From Ascaphus truei (taxonomy: Eukaryota > Chordata > Amphibia > Anura > Ascaphidae), in NCBI GenBank assembly GCA_036426205.1, contig CM071571.1, positions 114,700,244 to 114,764,243 of the forward strand: a DNA stretch of 64,000 bases, given 5' to 3'. The notes under the pieces were generated by a model, which was given only the letters and a program-made list of their open reading frames with translations, was not told where the DNA came from and did no database searches. The position numbers were made by a program, and so were the translations under genes. Of this stretch, positions 11,433 through 21,644 are shown piece by piece. Within the stretch, counting starts at the first letter, position 1, and every line of letters begins with the position of its first letter.

Positions 11433-11741
11433 TGGATTGTCATAAATGGAACTTTTTCAGGTTGGGCTAAAGTCGTGAGTGGAGTACCTCAGGGATTGGT
11501 ACTGGGACCCCAGCTTTTTAACTTGTTTATTAATGAGCTTGAGGTTGGCATCGAGTGCAAAGTCTCCATCTTTGCTGATGATACTAAATTGTGTAAGGTA
11601 GGATGTAATTTCTCTCCAGAAGGACTTGCAGAAACTGGAAACGTGGGCAGGTAAATGGCAGATGAGGTTTAATACAGATAAATGTAAGGTTATGCATTTG
11701 GGAAGCAAGAATAAACAGGTGACACATTAAATGGGGATAAA

Positions 11742-12319
11742 TTGGGGGAATTATTGATGGAGAAGGATTTAGGAGTGCTTGTAGACAGCAGGCTTAGCAA
11801 TATTGCCCAAAGTCATGCAGTAGCTGCAAAGGCAAACAAGATCTTATCTTTCATTAAACGGGCAATGGATGGAAGGGAAGTAAACATAATTATGCCCCTT
11901 TACAAAGCATTTGAAAGACCACACCTTGAATATGGAGTACAATTTTGGGCACCACTCCTTAGAAAAGACATTCTGGAACTGGAGATAGTGCAGTGAAGAG
12001 CCACAAATTAACAAAGGGGATGGACAATCTATCTTATGAGGAGAGGCTAGCTAAATTAGATTTATTTACATTAGAAAAGTGGCATCTAAGAGAGGATATG
12101 ATAACTATATACAAATATATTCGGGGACAGTACAAGGAGCTTTCAAATGAACTATTCATCCAAAGGGCAGTACAAAGGACTCGGGGGCATCCCTTTAGGT
12201 TGGAGGAAAGGAGATTTCATCAGCAACAAAGGAAAGGGTTCTTTACAGTAAGGGCAGTTAAAATTTGGAATTCATTACCCATGGAAACTGTGATGGCAGA
12301 TTCAATAGATTTGTTCTAA
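11742..12319 (+). pseudogene. CR1 C-terminal region, two adjoining frames
   Basis: The frames at 11742-11996 and 11993-12319 cover the thumb and C-terminal domain: 'EKDLGVLVDSRL', 'RPHLEYGVQFWAPLLRKDI', a stop at 'LEIVQ' and then 'MDNLSYEERLAKLDLFTLEKW', 'TRGHPFRLEERR' and 'FFTVRAVKIWNSLP'. This string of motifs is diagnostic of the CR1 clade. The break between the frames is a TGA stop. Confidence 0.85.
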
Positions 12320-12587
12320 AAAAGATTGGGCATCTTTTTAGAAAGGAAAGGTATACAGGGATAAACCAAATAAGTATACATGGGAAAAATGTTGATCTAG
12401 GGATTCATCCGATTGCTAATTCTTGGAGTTAGGAAGGAATTTATTTTTCCCCTTATGAGATATTATTGGATGAAATAAAACTGGGTTTTTTTGTTTGCCT
12501 TCCTCTGGATCAATAAGTAGGTATAGATATAGGATAAAATATCTGTTGTCTAAATTTAGCATAGGTTGAACTTGATGGACGTAAGTC

Positions 12588-12705
12588 CAGTGGCTGGTAG
12601 ATGGCCCAGGTGACACGCCGCAGGAGGCAGGGGAAGCGTAGCACCCAATAGCGGGCCAAGGTAAGCAGGAAGCGCACCGAGGGTAGCGAGACTGACGGAT
12701 CCTTA
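12588..12705. other. Unassigned GC-richer spacer
   Basis: About 118 bp between the CR1 end and the PLE 3' region, containing 'ACACGCCGCAGGAGGCAGG'. No element was recognised. Confidence 0.3.
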
Positions 12706-12879
12706 CAGAGATACATTGATCTCTTCTTCCGGTGGTGTTACAATGGATAAAACAAGAGAGGTTTTTACTTAAAAACAGTGCATCCTGGAATGTATCTGAA
12801 TGAAGCCTATCCCTCCCACTGTGCAGTATACAATGTATGACTTAAGGTGTTAAATGGTCCCTGAATATTAGTGATATGA

Positions 12880-12955
12880 GTATGTGTGTGTATGTGTATA
12901 TGTATGTGTATGAGTGTTCGTATGTGTATGTGTGTGTGTGTCTGTGTTTGTAAAT
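12880..12955 (+). repeat. TG/TATG microsatellite
   Basis: Mixed TATGTG and TG repeats within the PLE 3' region; a related but diverged tract recurs in the second copy near 14745. Confidence 0.8.
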
Positions 12956-13196
12956 ATACATTTATAAACCACCCACAGTGTATACAGCACTTTACAAAAG
13001 GTGTGTGTGGAGTAGGAGTGAATACCAATGGTTTGTGTAGGTGTAGAAATGTAAGAGGGTGTTGCATTACTATTAGTGTGTGTAGATTCAATGTGGTCAC
13101 TATTGGTTTATAGGGATAGAATTACATTGTACATTAGTATGTATAAGAAACACCTGTGTGTGCATTCATATAGCACAGCATGTATAGACATGGCCT

Positions 13197-13667
13197 TTAG
13201 CACTCATGGGAAGAGAGTTCCCTTATGTCAGGGTAGTGACTCATGAAACTGCGGTCTCGGTTTAGGCCACCGCTAAGTGTCCCGAACAGTTGCATAAATT
13301 TATATTCATGCAACCATCTCTCTTTCTGTGTTCTAAGATTTCCTTTAAGTATGGCCACCTTCAGATCGCTCATCTTATGGCCAGAGTCAGAGAAATGTTC
13401 GCCGACAGGACTGTCTCTTGTAACGTGTGTGTTTCTGTGGCGTTGCAGATTCATTCTCTTTTTTAGCCCCTGTCCCGTCTCACCTATGTAGTAGCAGCCC
13501 CCTGGGTATTTCATGCACAAAATGAGGTACACGACATTGCTGGAGGAATAGGTGAACCTTCCTCTGTTTTTGTAATCCAGATTCCTGTGTGGTATTTGTA
13601 TTGTACCCACTGTGTGGAGCATTGCACAGGTTTGAATCTTGCATCCTGGCATAGTCTTGTCCTGCAT
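13197..13667 (-). CDS. GIY-YIG endonuclease domain of a Penelope-like element (ORF fragment)
   Basis: A 156-codon open frame. Around residues 45-65 'NVVYLILCM..GGCYYIGETGQ' forms the GIY-YIG fold's first strands, with an Arg shortly after (KKRMN). Next come 'PVGEHFSDSGH' with the conserved H, 'DLKVAILKGN', a conserved E ('QKERWLHEYKF') and 'GGLNRD' near the end. This matches the C-terminal endonuclease of canonical PLEs, possibly the Poseidon group. It nicks DNA for target-primed integration. The frame is open to its stop but is cut off from its RT by stops upstream, so it is a fragment of a dead element, though the domain itself looks intact. Confidence 0.85.
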   Translation of the reverse strand: MQDKTMPGCKIQTCAMLHTVGTIQIPHRNLDYKNRGRFTYSSSNVVYLILCMKYPGGCYYIGETGQGLKKRMNLQRHRNTHVTRDSPVGEHFSDSGHKMSDLKVAILKGNLRTQKERWLHEYKFMQLFGTLSGGLNRDRSFMSHYPDIRELSSHEC

Positions 13668-14435
13668 TCAGTTGTACTGTTGAATAGTTTACTCCTCACC
13701 ATCATTTTCTTGAAATAATGGGGTTGTCTGTATGATAATAAGGGTGTTTCAGGGAAGACCTGTTGCAGTCTTTAATCTTCCTCGAAAATGGGTTGTTGTT
13801 CCCTGGTGATCTTGCATAGGACTTATAGGTGTGGGTTATATGTGACCAACAAAGGTACCCTGTAGATTTCTATTTCTGTCTGTATTCAAGGAGATCACTT
13901 CTTGGTATTCTGATGGCTTTGTGGATTTGCCTGTCTACAATTCTGGGGTTATATGAAATCCAATTTTAAGTCTCTAATCCTCTGGCCTCTGTCTGCTGTG
14001 TTGGAGCATATCCGGTTGTATCGTAAGGCTTGAATGTAGATGGTTGCATGCTTAGTATGTGTGGGGTGGAAGCTGTTGTCCCTCAAATAGATGGCTCTTT
14101 CTGTAGGCTTGTGGTTTACAGAGGTCTGTAGTTGGTTGTTCTTTATAGTAATGTGGTGTATAGGAAATATACTTCGTCCGGGGAATGGGTTAGTTTGAGG
14201 TTGATGGTTGGGTGGGCGTATTGAATTTCTGATGGAACTGTTTGAGTTTCTGTTCACCAGAGGTCCAAATCAGGAGTATGTCATCGATGTACATCGAAGC
14301 TATGAAAGGGGTTTCAAGTGACAGGTGGAAAGAATGTCACCTTCCATTTTTGCGCAGGACAGATTGGCATACTGTGGCGCCATCCGAGTGCCCATAGCGG
14401 TACAGGTTGTCTGGAGGTATGTGTCATTTCCAAAT

Positions 14436-14510
14436 GTGAAGTGTATATATATAATATATATATAATATATTCTATAATAAATATATATATATAATATATA
14501 ATCAAAAAAT
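14436..14510. repeat. AT microsatellite in the PLE RT
   Basis: Mostly TA dinucleotides with short interruptions; it splits the RT-encoding stretch of PLE 1. Confidence 0.85.
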
Positions 14511-15330
14511 AATAATATAACCGTTCGATGATGACTCGTCGTGGCTAACGAAATGCTTTTATTGTGCGAGCTTTTGAGATACACTGATCTCTTCTTCCGG
14601 CGATGTTACAATGAATGAAGCAAGCAAAAGCTATACTATAAACAGTGTCTATTGGAATGTTTATCTGTGCTGGTCCTTCCCCTGGTGTGGATGTGTTTTA
14701 TGGCTGGAGGTGTCAAAAGGTTCCTGAAAGCAAGTGATGAAAGAGTGTGTATGTGTATCAGTGTGAATTAACATGAATGGAGAGCCCACAGTATATACAG
14801 TGCTTTACAAAAGGTGTGTGTGGAGTGGGAGCGGATATAAATGGTGTGGGTGGGTGTGAGAGTTAGTAGATAACTAAAAGTGTGTTTGGATACTATGTGG
14901 TCCCTATTGGTGTATACGGATGGAAAAACAAGGAGTATAAGTATGTGTGAGAGACAGCTGTGTGTGCATACATATAGCACAGTATGTACAGACATGGCCT
15001 ATAGCGCTCATGGGAAGAGAGTTCACTTGTGTCAGTAATGACTCATAAAATTTCGATCTCTGTTTAGGCCGCTGCTAAGTGTCCCGAACAGTTGCATAAA
15101 TTTGTAATCATGCAACCGTCTCTCTTTCGGTGTTTTAAGATTACCTTTGAGTATGGCAACCCTCAGATCGTTCATCTTATGGCCAGAGTCAGAGAAATGT
15201 TCACCAACAGGATTGTCTCTTGTTCCGCCTGTGATGCATTACTGTCTCTTGTTCCGCGTGTGGTGCAATAAAAGCATTTCGTTAGCCACAGAACGGTATC
15301 ATCTATTTATTTTTTGATTATTGAAGCTCG
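14511..15330. repeat. Inverted repeat bounding the PLE duplicate
   Basis: The string CAATAAAAGCATTTCGTTAG occurs inverted at about 14545-14565 and direct at 15268-15288, each followed outwards by ATTTTTTGATTAT. The arms are about 55 bp with small differences, so the 14.5-15.3 kb block is bounded by an inverted repeat. Confidence 0.7.
14572..15240 (-). mobile_element. Second copy of the PLE 1 3' region (tandem, LTR-like)
   Basis: Positions 14572-15240 repeat 12706-13430 in the same orientation: both start GAGATACA(C/T)TGATCTCTTC, share the 'GCACTTTACAAAAGGTGTGTG' block and run into the GIY-YIG coding region ('GAGAAATGTTC'). Identity is high apart from small indels. Such partial head-to-tail duplications, called pseudo-LTRs, are a known feature of Penelope elements. 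Confidence 0.8.
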
Positions 15331-15479
15331 GCTAACACGGTACTGATACCTCTACATGTATATATATATATACATATATATGAGGTTGTTCAAAACTTTT
15401 ATTAACATGTTAAAGTCATGTAGCGTCCATCTTACCAGGAGGTGCTATAGAAGTGCTTTTTGGTAGTGACAACATTAGT

Positions 15480-16230
15480 CCTGAAGACAATATTACTCAA
15501 ATGAAGAATGATTTCTCCAAACTTGAAAAACTCCTAAAAGATGAAATGAGACACTTGTGGGACTGTGTCTTATTGCAGAAGTATTTTAATTGAATAACAA
15601 ATTGATTCTGAGAGGGTTGAGAATCGATAAGAAACCCACTTTCCCCACTAGTGACAATTTCACTAGTGAATGGAATTATATTTTATCCAATTGTTCAAAC
15701 TCCATGATTAGACTGCTGATAAAATATAGGGAGGGAAAACTCAAAGAGATTGAGGTAGAAAGACTACTCAAAGTCTTTTAAAAGATTGTAAAGATATTGA
15801 GGGATTTACCTCATTAGATGACAATGTTAATGCCAGGGTTTTAGAATTTGAAACCAAATTGGTAAGGAGAAAAAATGGTAAAACAGAAAGGGACAAGGAG
15901 GATTACTCAACTAATAGAGTTGACTCCTGGCGAACATCGAAACCTGGAACCGTAAAGGATTCGTTTGGTTCCCATAATTATAAATTTAAAAATGATTAGA
16001 AAGCCATACCCAAACACAAGGGGTCCATTTTGTCTTGGAATGAAGAGGAAGCTTCTGGGCTCATATTGGAGAATCAATTCTCTTGTTTGGAAAGAGAAGG
16101 AGCTGGTTCTACCAGTAACCCTCACTGTGAAAGGTAGAATCAGATTCTCATCCACCAGATCATTTGGGTGCAAAACCTAAGTACTGTAATAAACATGATT
16201 GTGAAAACCGTAATTTTTTAGAGAAAGGAC
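15480..16230 (+). pseudogene. PLE 2 N-terminal region, 5' part
   Basis: Frames here include 'RGLRIDKKPTFPTSDNF.SEWNYILS.CSNSMIRLLIKYREGKL' (15590-15781), a helical charged N-terminus of the kind seen in Neptune-type PLE proteins, preceded by a heptad-like stretch 'MKNDFSKLEKLLKDEMR' (from 15500). Stops break the frame near 15590 and 15780. The region ends at the solo LTR insertion at 16311. Confidence 0.6.
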
Positions 16231-16311
16231 CCACAAGTCACCATTCCAGGGAACAATATCGAGCCCCCCATCCGGAACAGAGCCTGACTTGTTTTTCCTT
16301 CCCGTTACAAC

Positions 16312-18323
16312 TGTGACGGTGAAGGGGTTAACCGGGTTCATGAATAAAGGTCACGCCCACTTGGTTCCCCTGACCCGTGTGTTTGGGTCCTAGAGTGTCA
16401 GCTCTGGGACCCGGATGTTGAAAATGTATTACTGGGACTGTATACTAATTTTGCGACATTAAAGCTTTATGTGAATTTTTCCTTTACTGGGGTGCTGGGA
16501 TTGGGAAATCTCTAGGCTGTAAGTTTCAGGGTGGTATTGTCGAAGAAAGTCTATACAGAATGTAGCTATGTATCGGGGTTCCAACGTTATTGGCTACCCC
16601 AAAAGTTGGATCCGGGAATTGAGTGAGATTCTCGGATACAGCCAAGCACATTACTCCGCCAAACTCTGACCCTGAGAACGTTCTTGCGGCTCACCACCAG
16701 CATCTTCCAGAGAAGGTAAATGGTTATGAAGGGGTTAAACTATATCTGTAGATGGAGTCCCTAGTATAACAGGGGCTTCCCAAATATAGACGAGATACAG
16801 TATTCCAAAATATACCCAGGTACACTCAACCTAGTGTAGGGGTTCAGGGGATACTCCAGATATGTTATAAAGCTAAGCATGATCACAGTGTCTAAAAGTT
16901 TTAAAAAGTTATTTTTCTAATGTGTGCCAAGAATTAGGCTAGTGGCTGTAGGGAATATATACACTCATTCCATCTCTGACACCAGAATAGGAACTCATAC
17001 CTTTTAGCACACAGAAAACAATACACAATATATTTTATTAAATGGTTATAGTTTAATGTGTAAATATATATATTGGTAACTTGTATATGAACTGAGGTAT
17101 TGTCTAAGGCCTCGTCCATGGTTGTTGCTTGCTGGCGGAGGCGCGCTGAGGCACGCTGAGGCGCGCTTCCGATCAGCACTGAGCCCCTACAGCCGCAATT
17201 AGAGCGGCTTTAGTAGGGGCTCGCCTACGCTTCCGCAAGCGCGCGGAAGCGTAGGTCTTAGGGAAATGTAAAATTTCCCCGCTTGCCGGAGCGCAGGGCC
17301 GGTCACGTGAGTGGTTTGCCCAATGAGGGCGAACCAGCTCCGTGACGTCACTGGCCCGCCCCCGGCCCGTCCCTGGCCTGCCCCTAGCCCACCCCCTGAC
17401 GGCGCGCAGGGAAAGCACCCGCAAGGCCAGGGAAAGCACCCAGGGAAAGCACCCGCTTTCCCTGAGCCTCAGCGCGCCTCAGCACGCCAGTGGGAAGCTT
17501 GGCCGAGGCCTAAGTCATGGTTTCCAGCCAGCCCAGATGGCAACCAAGCTTGGTGCCTCTGTGTCTGTATGAAGTCAGGACTTGAAAGCCTAAGGGATGC
17601 CAAGTTGTTAGAACAAAAGGGGTACTGCAGTTCTGCTTGATTACCCCCATCCTGGGATAACACAAGGCTATCCGGCAACCATTTGCCCAACCCCAGACTC
17701 TGTGGAGCCTTGACAGGGTGTGGGCTCAGTATGCAAAGAGGCAGAGGTGCCAGGTTGGCACATGCCCCTTTACAACCTGAAAAAAGGTGCCCTCCCGGCT
17801 TTACAATACCGGCAAAACGGTGATTGGCTGGCAGGGAAATTCCTACCCTCTGATAGGCTGCCCAGGTTAGTGAATGAAAGCCTGAAAGCCTTAAGAGAGC
17901 TTACAGCCAATTAGGAGCACAGATTCCAAGCGCCAAACCAACAGCGACAAATTCAAAGATGCTCTGGACTGAATAGACGTGAGCCAGCTTCAAAGATTTT
18001 GAACTCAGAAAAGTTTCTAAGTGCTGCTTTTGATAACGTAGTGGTCGCATCTGGTAGTACATGCCGAAAACAGTTCCAGGACTTTTGTGAGTAACTATCG
18101 ATCATTGGAAAGTGCTCTAAAAATGTCATCTTGGTGAATTTTGTTCCAGAAATGAGTTTTTTCGTTAGCCCAGTTCCCAGTTAGTGTGTTAACCTTGTGA
18201 ATTGTGTTACATTGTTTGTTTGTCTTTTCGTGAAAAAAATTACCAGTTATTTTACCATCTTATTTTGCTCAATCAATGATCCTGGTAATAAACAGGTGTT
18301 AAGAAACCTGGTCTCCCATGACA
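16312..18323 (+). mobile_element. Solo LTR (Ty3/Gypsy-like) inserted in PLE 2
   Basis: Starts TGTGACGGTGAAGGGGTTAA and ends CATGACA, giving TGT...ACA termini, with a 5-bp near-duplication ACAAC (16307-16311) / GCAAC (18324-18328). PLE reading continues on both sides. A candidate AATAAA-type signal (GTAATAAACAG, about 18284) lies near the right end, which suits a plus-oriented LTR. Without the 403-bp MITE it is about 1.6 kb. No internal coding region is present, so it is a solo LTR; the superfamily is inferred from the ends and TSD length. Confidence 0.65.
17108..17510. mobile_element. Harbinger-like MITE in the solo LTR (TAA duplication)
   Basis: A 403-bp GC-rich insertion flanked by TAA at 17105-17107 and 17511-17513. 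It begins GGCCTCGTCCATGG and ends CCGAGGCC; sub-terminal inverted blocks GGCGCGCTGAGGC / GCCTCAGCGCGCC match. An internal short repeat GGGAAAGCACCC occurs three times (about 17409-17458). A 3-bp TAA duplication is typical of PIF/Harbinger transposases. Non-coding. Confidence 0.7.
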
Positions 18324-18459
18324 GCAACCAAAGAAAAGAGGAAGGCATGTGGAAGAGGAAATAGGGCAGGGAGAAAAATTCAAGACAAGAAAGCATCAAG
18401 ATTGAGGAGATTAGTCATGGCAGAATCTATAGCTATAGATTAATCTGTCCTCTCATATT

Positions 18460-19169
18460 CTCTCTCCCGATCAGATTAGAGTACTCAACAAAGGATTGTC
18501 ATTTTAACCCCAATGCCTACTCCGATTCTTTTGAACTGTTTGTAGACCTCAACCGATTTATTCGAAAAACTCATGCTTAAGAGGTATTTTCTTCTAAAAA
18601 ATGATGGAAGTAAACTTAAGCCAATTTTTGATGCTGGTGATTATGGTGATTTTGAAAATGTAGCTTCATTATGGATGGAACCCTTAATGATATTAGCTCT
18701 GATGGAGTTGATACTCCTGGAGTGGCCAATAACTCCGGCTTGGCGGCACTAGATGGAGACTGTCCGATCGTATATTCGCCTTTTAGATATAAATCACTGT
18801 TTTTTCCCTACCAATCTAAGGGAAACTTTATAGATACATTCTATACTTTGGTCCACCATAACCCTCAAAACTTTGTAAAGACCAATCGTGGAGACCCATT
18901 AAGAGGAATCTTTCTTGAGGTAAGGATCTAGCACTGAGGGAACATCAAAAACAGGAACATCTTACATCTTGTTATACGGCAAGCTCACAAAGAAGGAGGG
19001 ATTGTTTTAATGGACAGAGATGTCTACATTGGTGAAGCAGTCCGCCTCCTATCGCATGAAGCTTCCTATATCAAAATTAGATCCGACCCCACTAGGCAGT
19101 ACCAGGCGGATCTGCAGTGAGTGCTTAAAGAGGCCCAGTCCAGGTGCATTCTAACTGACACAGAATTAA
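18460..19169 (+). pseudogene. PLE 2 N-terminal and early RT region
   Basis: After the solo LTR the reading continues 'LSPDQIRVLNKGLSF', a PLE signature, then 'PFRYKSLFFPYQSKGNFIDTFYTLV' (frame 18671-18931), 'GIVLMDRDVYIGEAVRLLS' (about 19000-19060), a stop, and 'CILTDTEL', where the next insertion begins. The upstream and downstream parts join across the Harbinger-like element to the '(Y)P-R-V-P-I-F-Y-H-L-P-K-V' block. Confidence 0.7.
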
Positions 19170-19504
19170 GGGGGCTATGCACTAAGCTCCGTTAAGTCAC
19201 TTTTAGACCGCAAAGTGCTCATAGAACGTGCTTTTGCGCTCAACCCGATGCACTAAGTAACGCAAACAGGCACTTTGCGATCTAAAAATGACTTTTTCCA
19301 GGAATTTATTCTAAGTCCAACTTTGCTCGTTTGCAACTCTGTTCGTGTTAAATTCTGCCCTTAAGCGGGATGCACTAAGCAACGCAACCTTAGCGTACAC
19401 GAAATTTGCGTTGATCAGAACACGTCAGGTCAGAGTAGACGCAAAGAAATCTGGACTTACAAAAAATTCTTGCTTTTATTTTTGCATGCGCAAAACCCAT
19501 ACAG

Positions 19505-19722
19505 AAGGCCGGCGGGTGTCCCCGGCTGACCCCGCGGGGGTCCCCGAGGGAGCCCAGGGGTCGCGCGGGTGTCCCCGGCTGACCCCGCGGGTGTCCAGGG
19601 GTCCCCGGCTCACCAAGAGGGGGTCCCCGTGGGAGTGTCGGGGTCACTGCGGGAATCCGGGGTCCCCGCGGCCATCCCGGGGTCCCCGCGGGTGTCCCGG
19701 GGTACCCGCGGGCCTGCGGTAC
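19505..19722 (+). repeat. GC-rich minisatellite M1
   Basis: Imperfect tandem repeats built from GGGTGTCCCCGGCTGACCCC-like words (period roughly 27 bp with halves). Ends 'GGCCTGCGGTACCAATG', a right-hand border shared with minisatellites at 51.8 and 54.0 kb. Confidence 0.75.
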
Positions 19723-20256
19723 CAATGTTGCACCTCCAAAAATAATAAACAAGAATTATAACTAAATACACCCCCCTAACACATACTATACAGTAATGGC
19801 CAAAATTACTATTATCCAAATATGGATAATAATGCATTTGGCCATTTTAAATACATATAACATTCAATAAATACAGTCAAAACATATTACACTTACTTTT
19901 TACAGGCACCCACGATGAAGGCCGTCTTCATCCTCATCTTCATTCTGCCCATGCCCCTCCGATGCTGCAAAACATGCACAACAATCACAATAGCCAATGT
20001 AATGTCCCCTAACCCCTTAATCACCATAGCGGTTATTAACCGCTACAGTCATTAAGGGGTTAACCCACCCTCACCCACCACTCGGGAGGCCTACATACCC
20101 TCCCCCACTAACCCCCCACCCCGTGAGGCCTAACCACCCTCACCCACTACCCACAAGGGAGGCCTACCCACATACCCTTGGGGCCAATACACCCCCCCAA
20201 CACATACAGTACAATAATGTGCAAAATAACTATTATACAGATATGGATAATATATT

Positions 20257-21236
20257 GAAAAACAAACAAAATAAAGTGTGCAAATTACTACCTCTAGTGT
20301 TTTAACCCCTTCACCACCTTAGTGTTATAATTAAAATTTACAACCTCTATTTCGAACAACAGGAGTCTGCAGCTATATTGATAGGGATATAAATACCCCT
20401 ATAGCAATTGAAATACAAAAAAGACAAAAGCGCAAACGCACATAGTGAAGTTTGTAAAAATATATATGTGTATATATTTAGGGTAATATATCTGCGTACA
20501 TCAGATCATAAGGTATACAGCATTTCATGTACAAGACATGGGTTACCAGTCGTCGCACTGCCACCACCAGACCTCGGGAGTTCACCTTCACAGCCTCCAA
20601 GACAAACTGTCACGATATTGGTGTGAAGCCTCCACTCCGGTACTGTTTATGGATCGATGTCCTTTTCCGGTCACTGCCGTCGGTAACCGCTTACTCCTCA
20701 GAAACGCGTTGGATAATGATTTTATTACTCTTAGAATTGCTATTTCCATAATTTGCGTGGTTTACCAACATTGGACATATTGCTTCTATCTGTTGCACTC
20801 GGCATGCTGGGGTGACGGAAATATCACGCTTTACGCCAATCCTCCCTTTACGGCCGGTCGCAATAACCACACGGGACATGTGACAAACTAACCTAGTGGC
20901 TAACTAGGCAGCCCCGGTGTTTGAAGTGGTTGCAATCGGCGGCAGGTCTGAGGAGTAAGCGGTTACCGACGGCAGTGACCGGAAAAGGACATCGATCCAT
21001 AAACAGTACCGGAGTGGAGGCTTCACACCAATATCGTGACAGTTTGTCTTGGAGGCTGTGAAGGGGAACTCCCGAGGCCTGGTGGTGGCAGTACGACGAC
21101 TGGTAACCCATGTCTTGTACATGAAATGCTGTATACCTTATGATCTGATGTACGCAGATATATTACCCTAAATATATACACATATATATTTTTACAAACT
21201 TCACTATATGCGTTTGCGCTTTTGTCTTTTATGTAT
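20257..21236 (+). mobile_element. Foldback retro-insertion I1 with 15-bp target duplication
   Basis: Flanked by exact copies of TATGGATAATATATT (20242-20256 and 21237-21251). Positions 20417-20701 and 20948-21230 form nearly identical inverted arms of about 285 bp around a 246-bp loop, giving a long hairpin. GAAACGCGTTGG sits at 20701-20712. The right end reads TTTGCGCTTTTGTCTTTTATGTA, similar to the right ends of insertions I4 and I5. The long exact duplication points to target-primed integration rather than cut-and-paste. Confidence 0.75.
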
Positions 21237-21644
21237 TATGGATAATATATTATTTGGCCATTATTAAACACATATATCTCCTGAAGTAGGGGGTCCTTGG
21301 ACCTGAAACCAATGCGGTTCAGCTCCGGACACCCCCTGCTCATGTACACTATTATTAAAATGTTTTTATTTAGTGTACGATCGCCTGTAACAGCCTTGCA
21401 TACAGATACAGAATCTCCATGCAAATGTTACATGCAGCTTTTTTTTCTATCAGCTAGCGTACGGAAAGGTTCAGAACGGGAAAAAGCAACACGTACGCTG
21501 TGGCTGTTTTGAACTATTTTGAGCAGGTACGTTAAAAAATGGCCTCAAGGCCTTAGTGCATCGCGTCCCCGGCATCACTTTTTAACAAACCTGTTTTTTG
21601 GCCAAATCAGAACGCAAAGCCATTGAGCTTAGTGCATTGCCCCC

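Larger units (their letters stand above)
10200..12587 (+). mobile_element. CR1 LINE, nearly full-length RT half, mutated
   Basis: Plus-strand copy reading through the end of an APE endonuclease (N-S-D-Y-N at about 10230, where the catalytic H of the usual SDH is Y), a basic linker, RT and the CR1 C-terminal region. RT blocks: 'GNCRPVSLTSI' (about 11112), 'KAFDTVPHKR' (11335-11367), 'VPQG' (about 11485), FADDTK (11571). The C-terminal part includes 'RPHLEYGVQFWAP' and 'LSYEERLAKL', typical of CR1. Several frameshifts and stops break it into frames 10519-10899, 11193-11432, 11742-11996 and 11993-12319. The 3' end stops at 12587, inside the sequence that in sister copies leads to the ACTATGTA tail, so the tail is lost. 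Confidence 0.85.
12706..14584 (-). mobile_element. Penelope-like element (PLE 1): RT end, GIY-YIG domain, 3' region
   Basis: Reading on the minus strand from 14584: 'TAMGTRMAPQYANL' (RT block with the T-A-M-G hallmark of PLE reverse transcriptases), then 'MYIDDILL' carrying the catalytic YIDD (14280-14291), then a broken stretch, then an intact GIY-YIG ORF (13197-13667) and a 3' region to 12706. PLEs use an RT related to telomerase plus a GIY-YIG nuclease to integrate. An AT microsatellite (14436-14505) interrupts the RT. The 5' part of the ORF is missing. A second copy of the 3' region lies directly upstream at 14572-15240, the partial tandem layout common in PLEs. Confidence 0.85.
19170..21644. 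mobile_element. 2.5-kb Harbinger-like element inserted in PLE 2 RT
   Basis: Termini are near-perfect inverted repeats: GGGGGCTATGCACTAAGCTC at 19170-19189 and its inverse (GGGGGCAATGCACTAAGCTC) ending at 21644, flanked by TAA at 19167-19169 and 21645-21647. The insertion falls exactly between two consecutive blocks of the PLE RT. No transposase is encoded. The interior holds a GC-rich minisatellite (19505-19722), the 44-bp palindrome around AACCGCT (20021-20064), a half unit of the 250-bp palindromic repeat (21286-21350) and a 980-bp foldback retro-insertion (20257-21236). Confidence 0.85.

Noticed and set aside
12886..13113. Cys/Met-rich ORFs
   Set aside because: Translation of a TG/TATG microsatellite.
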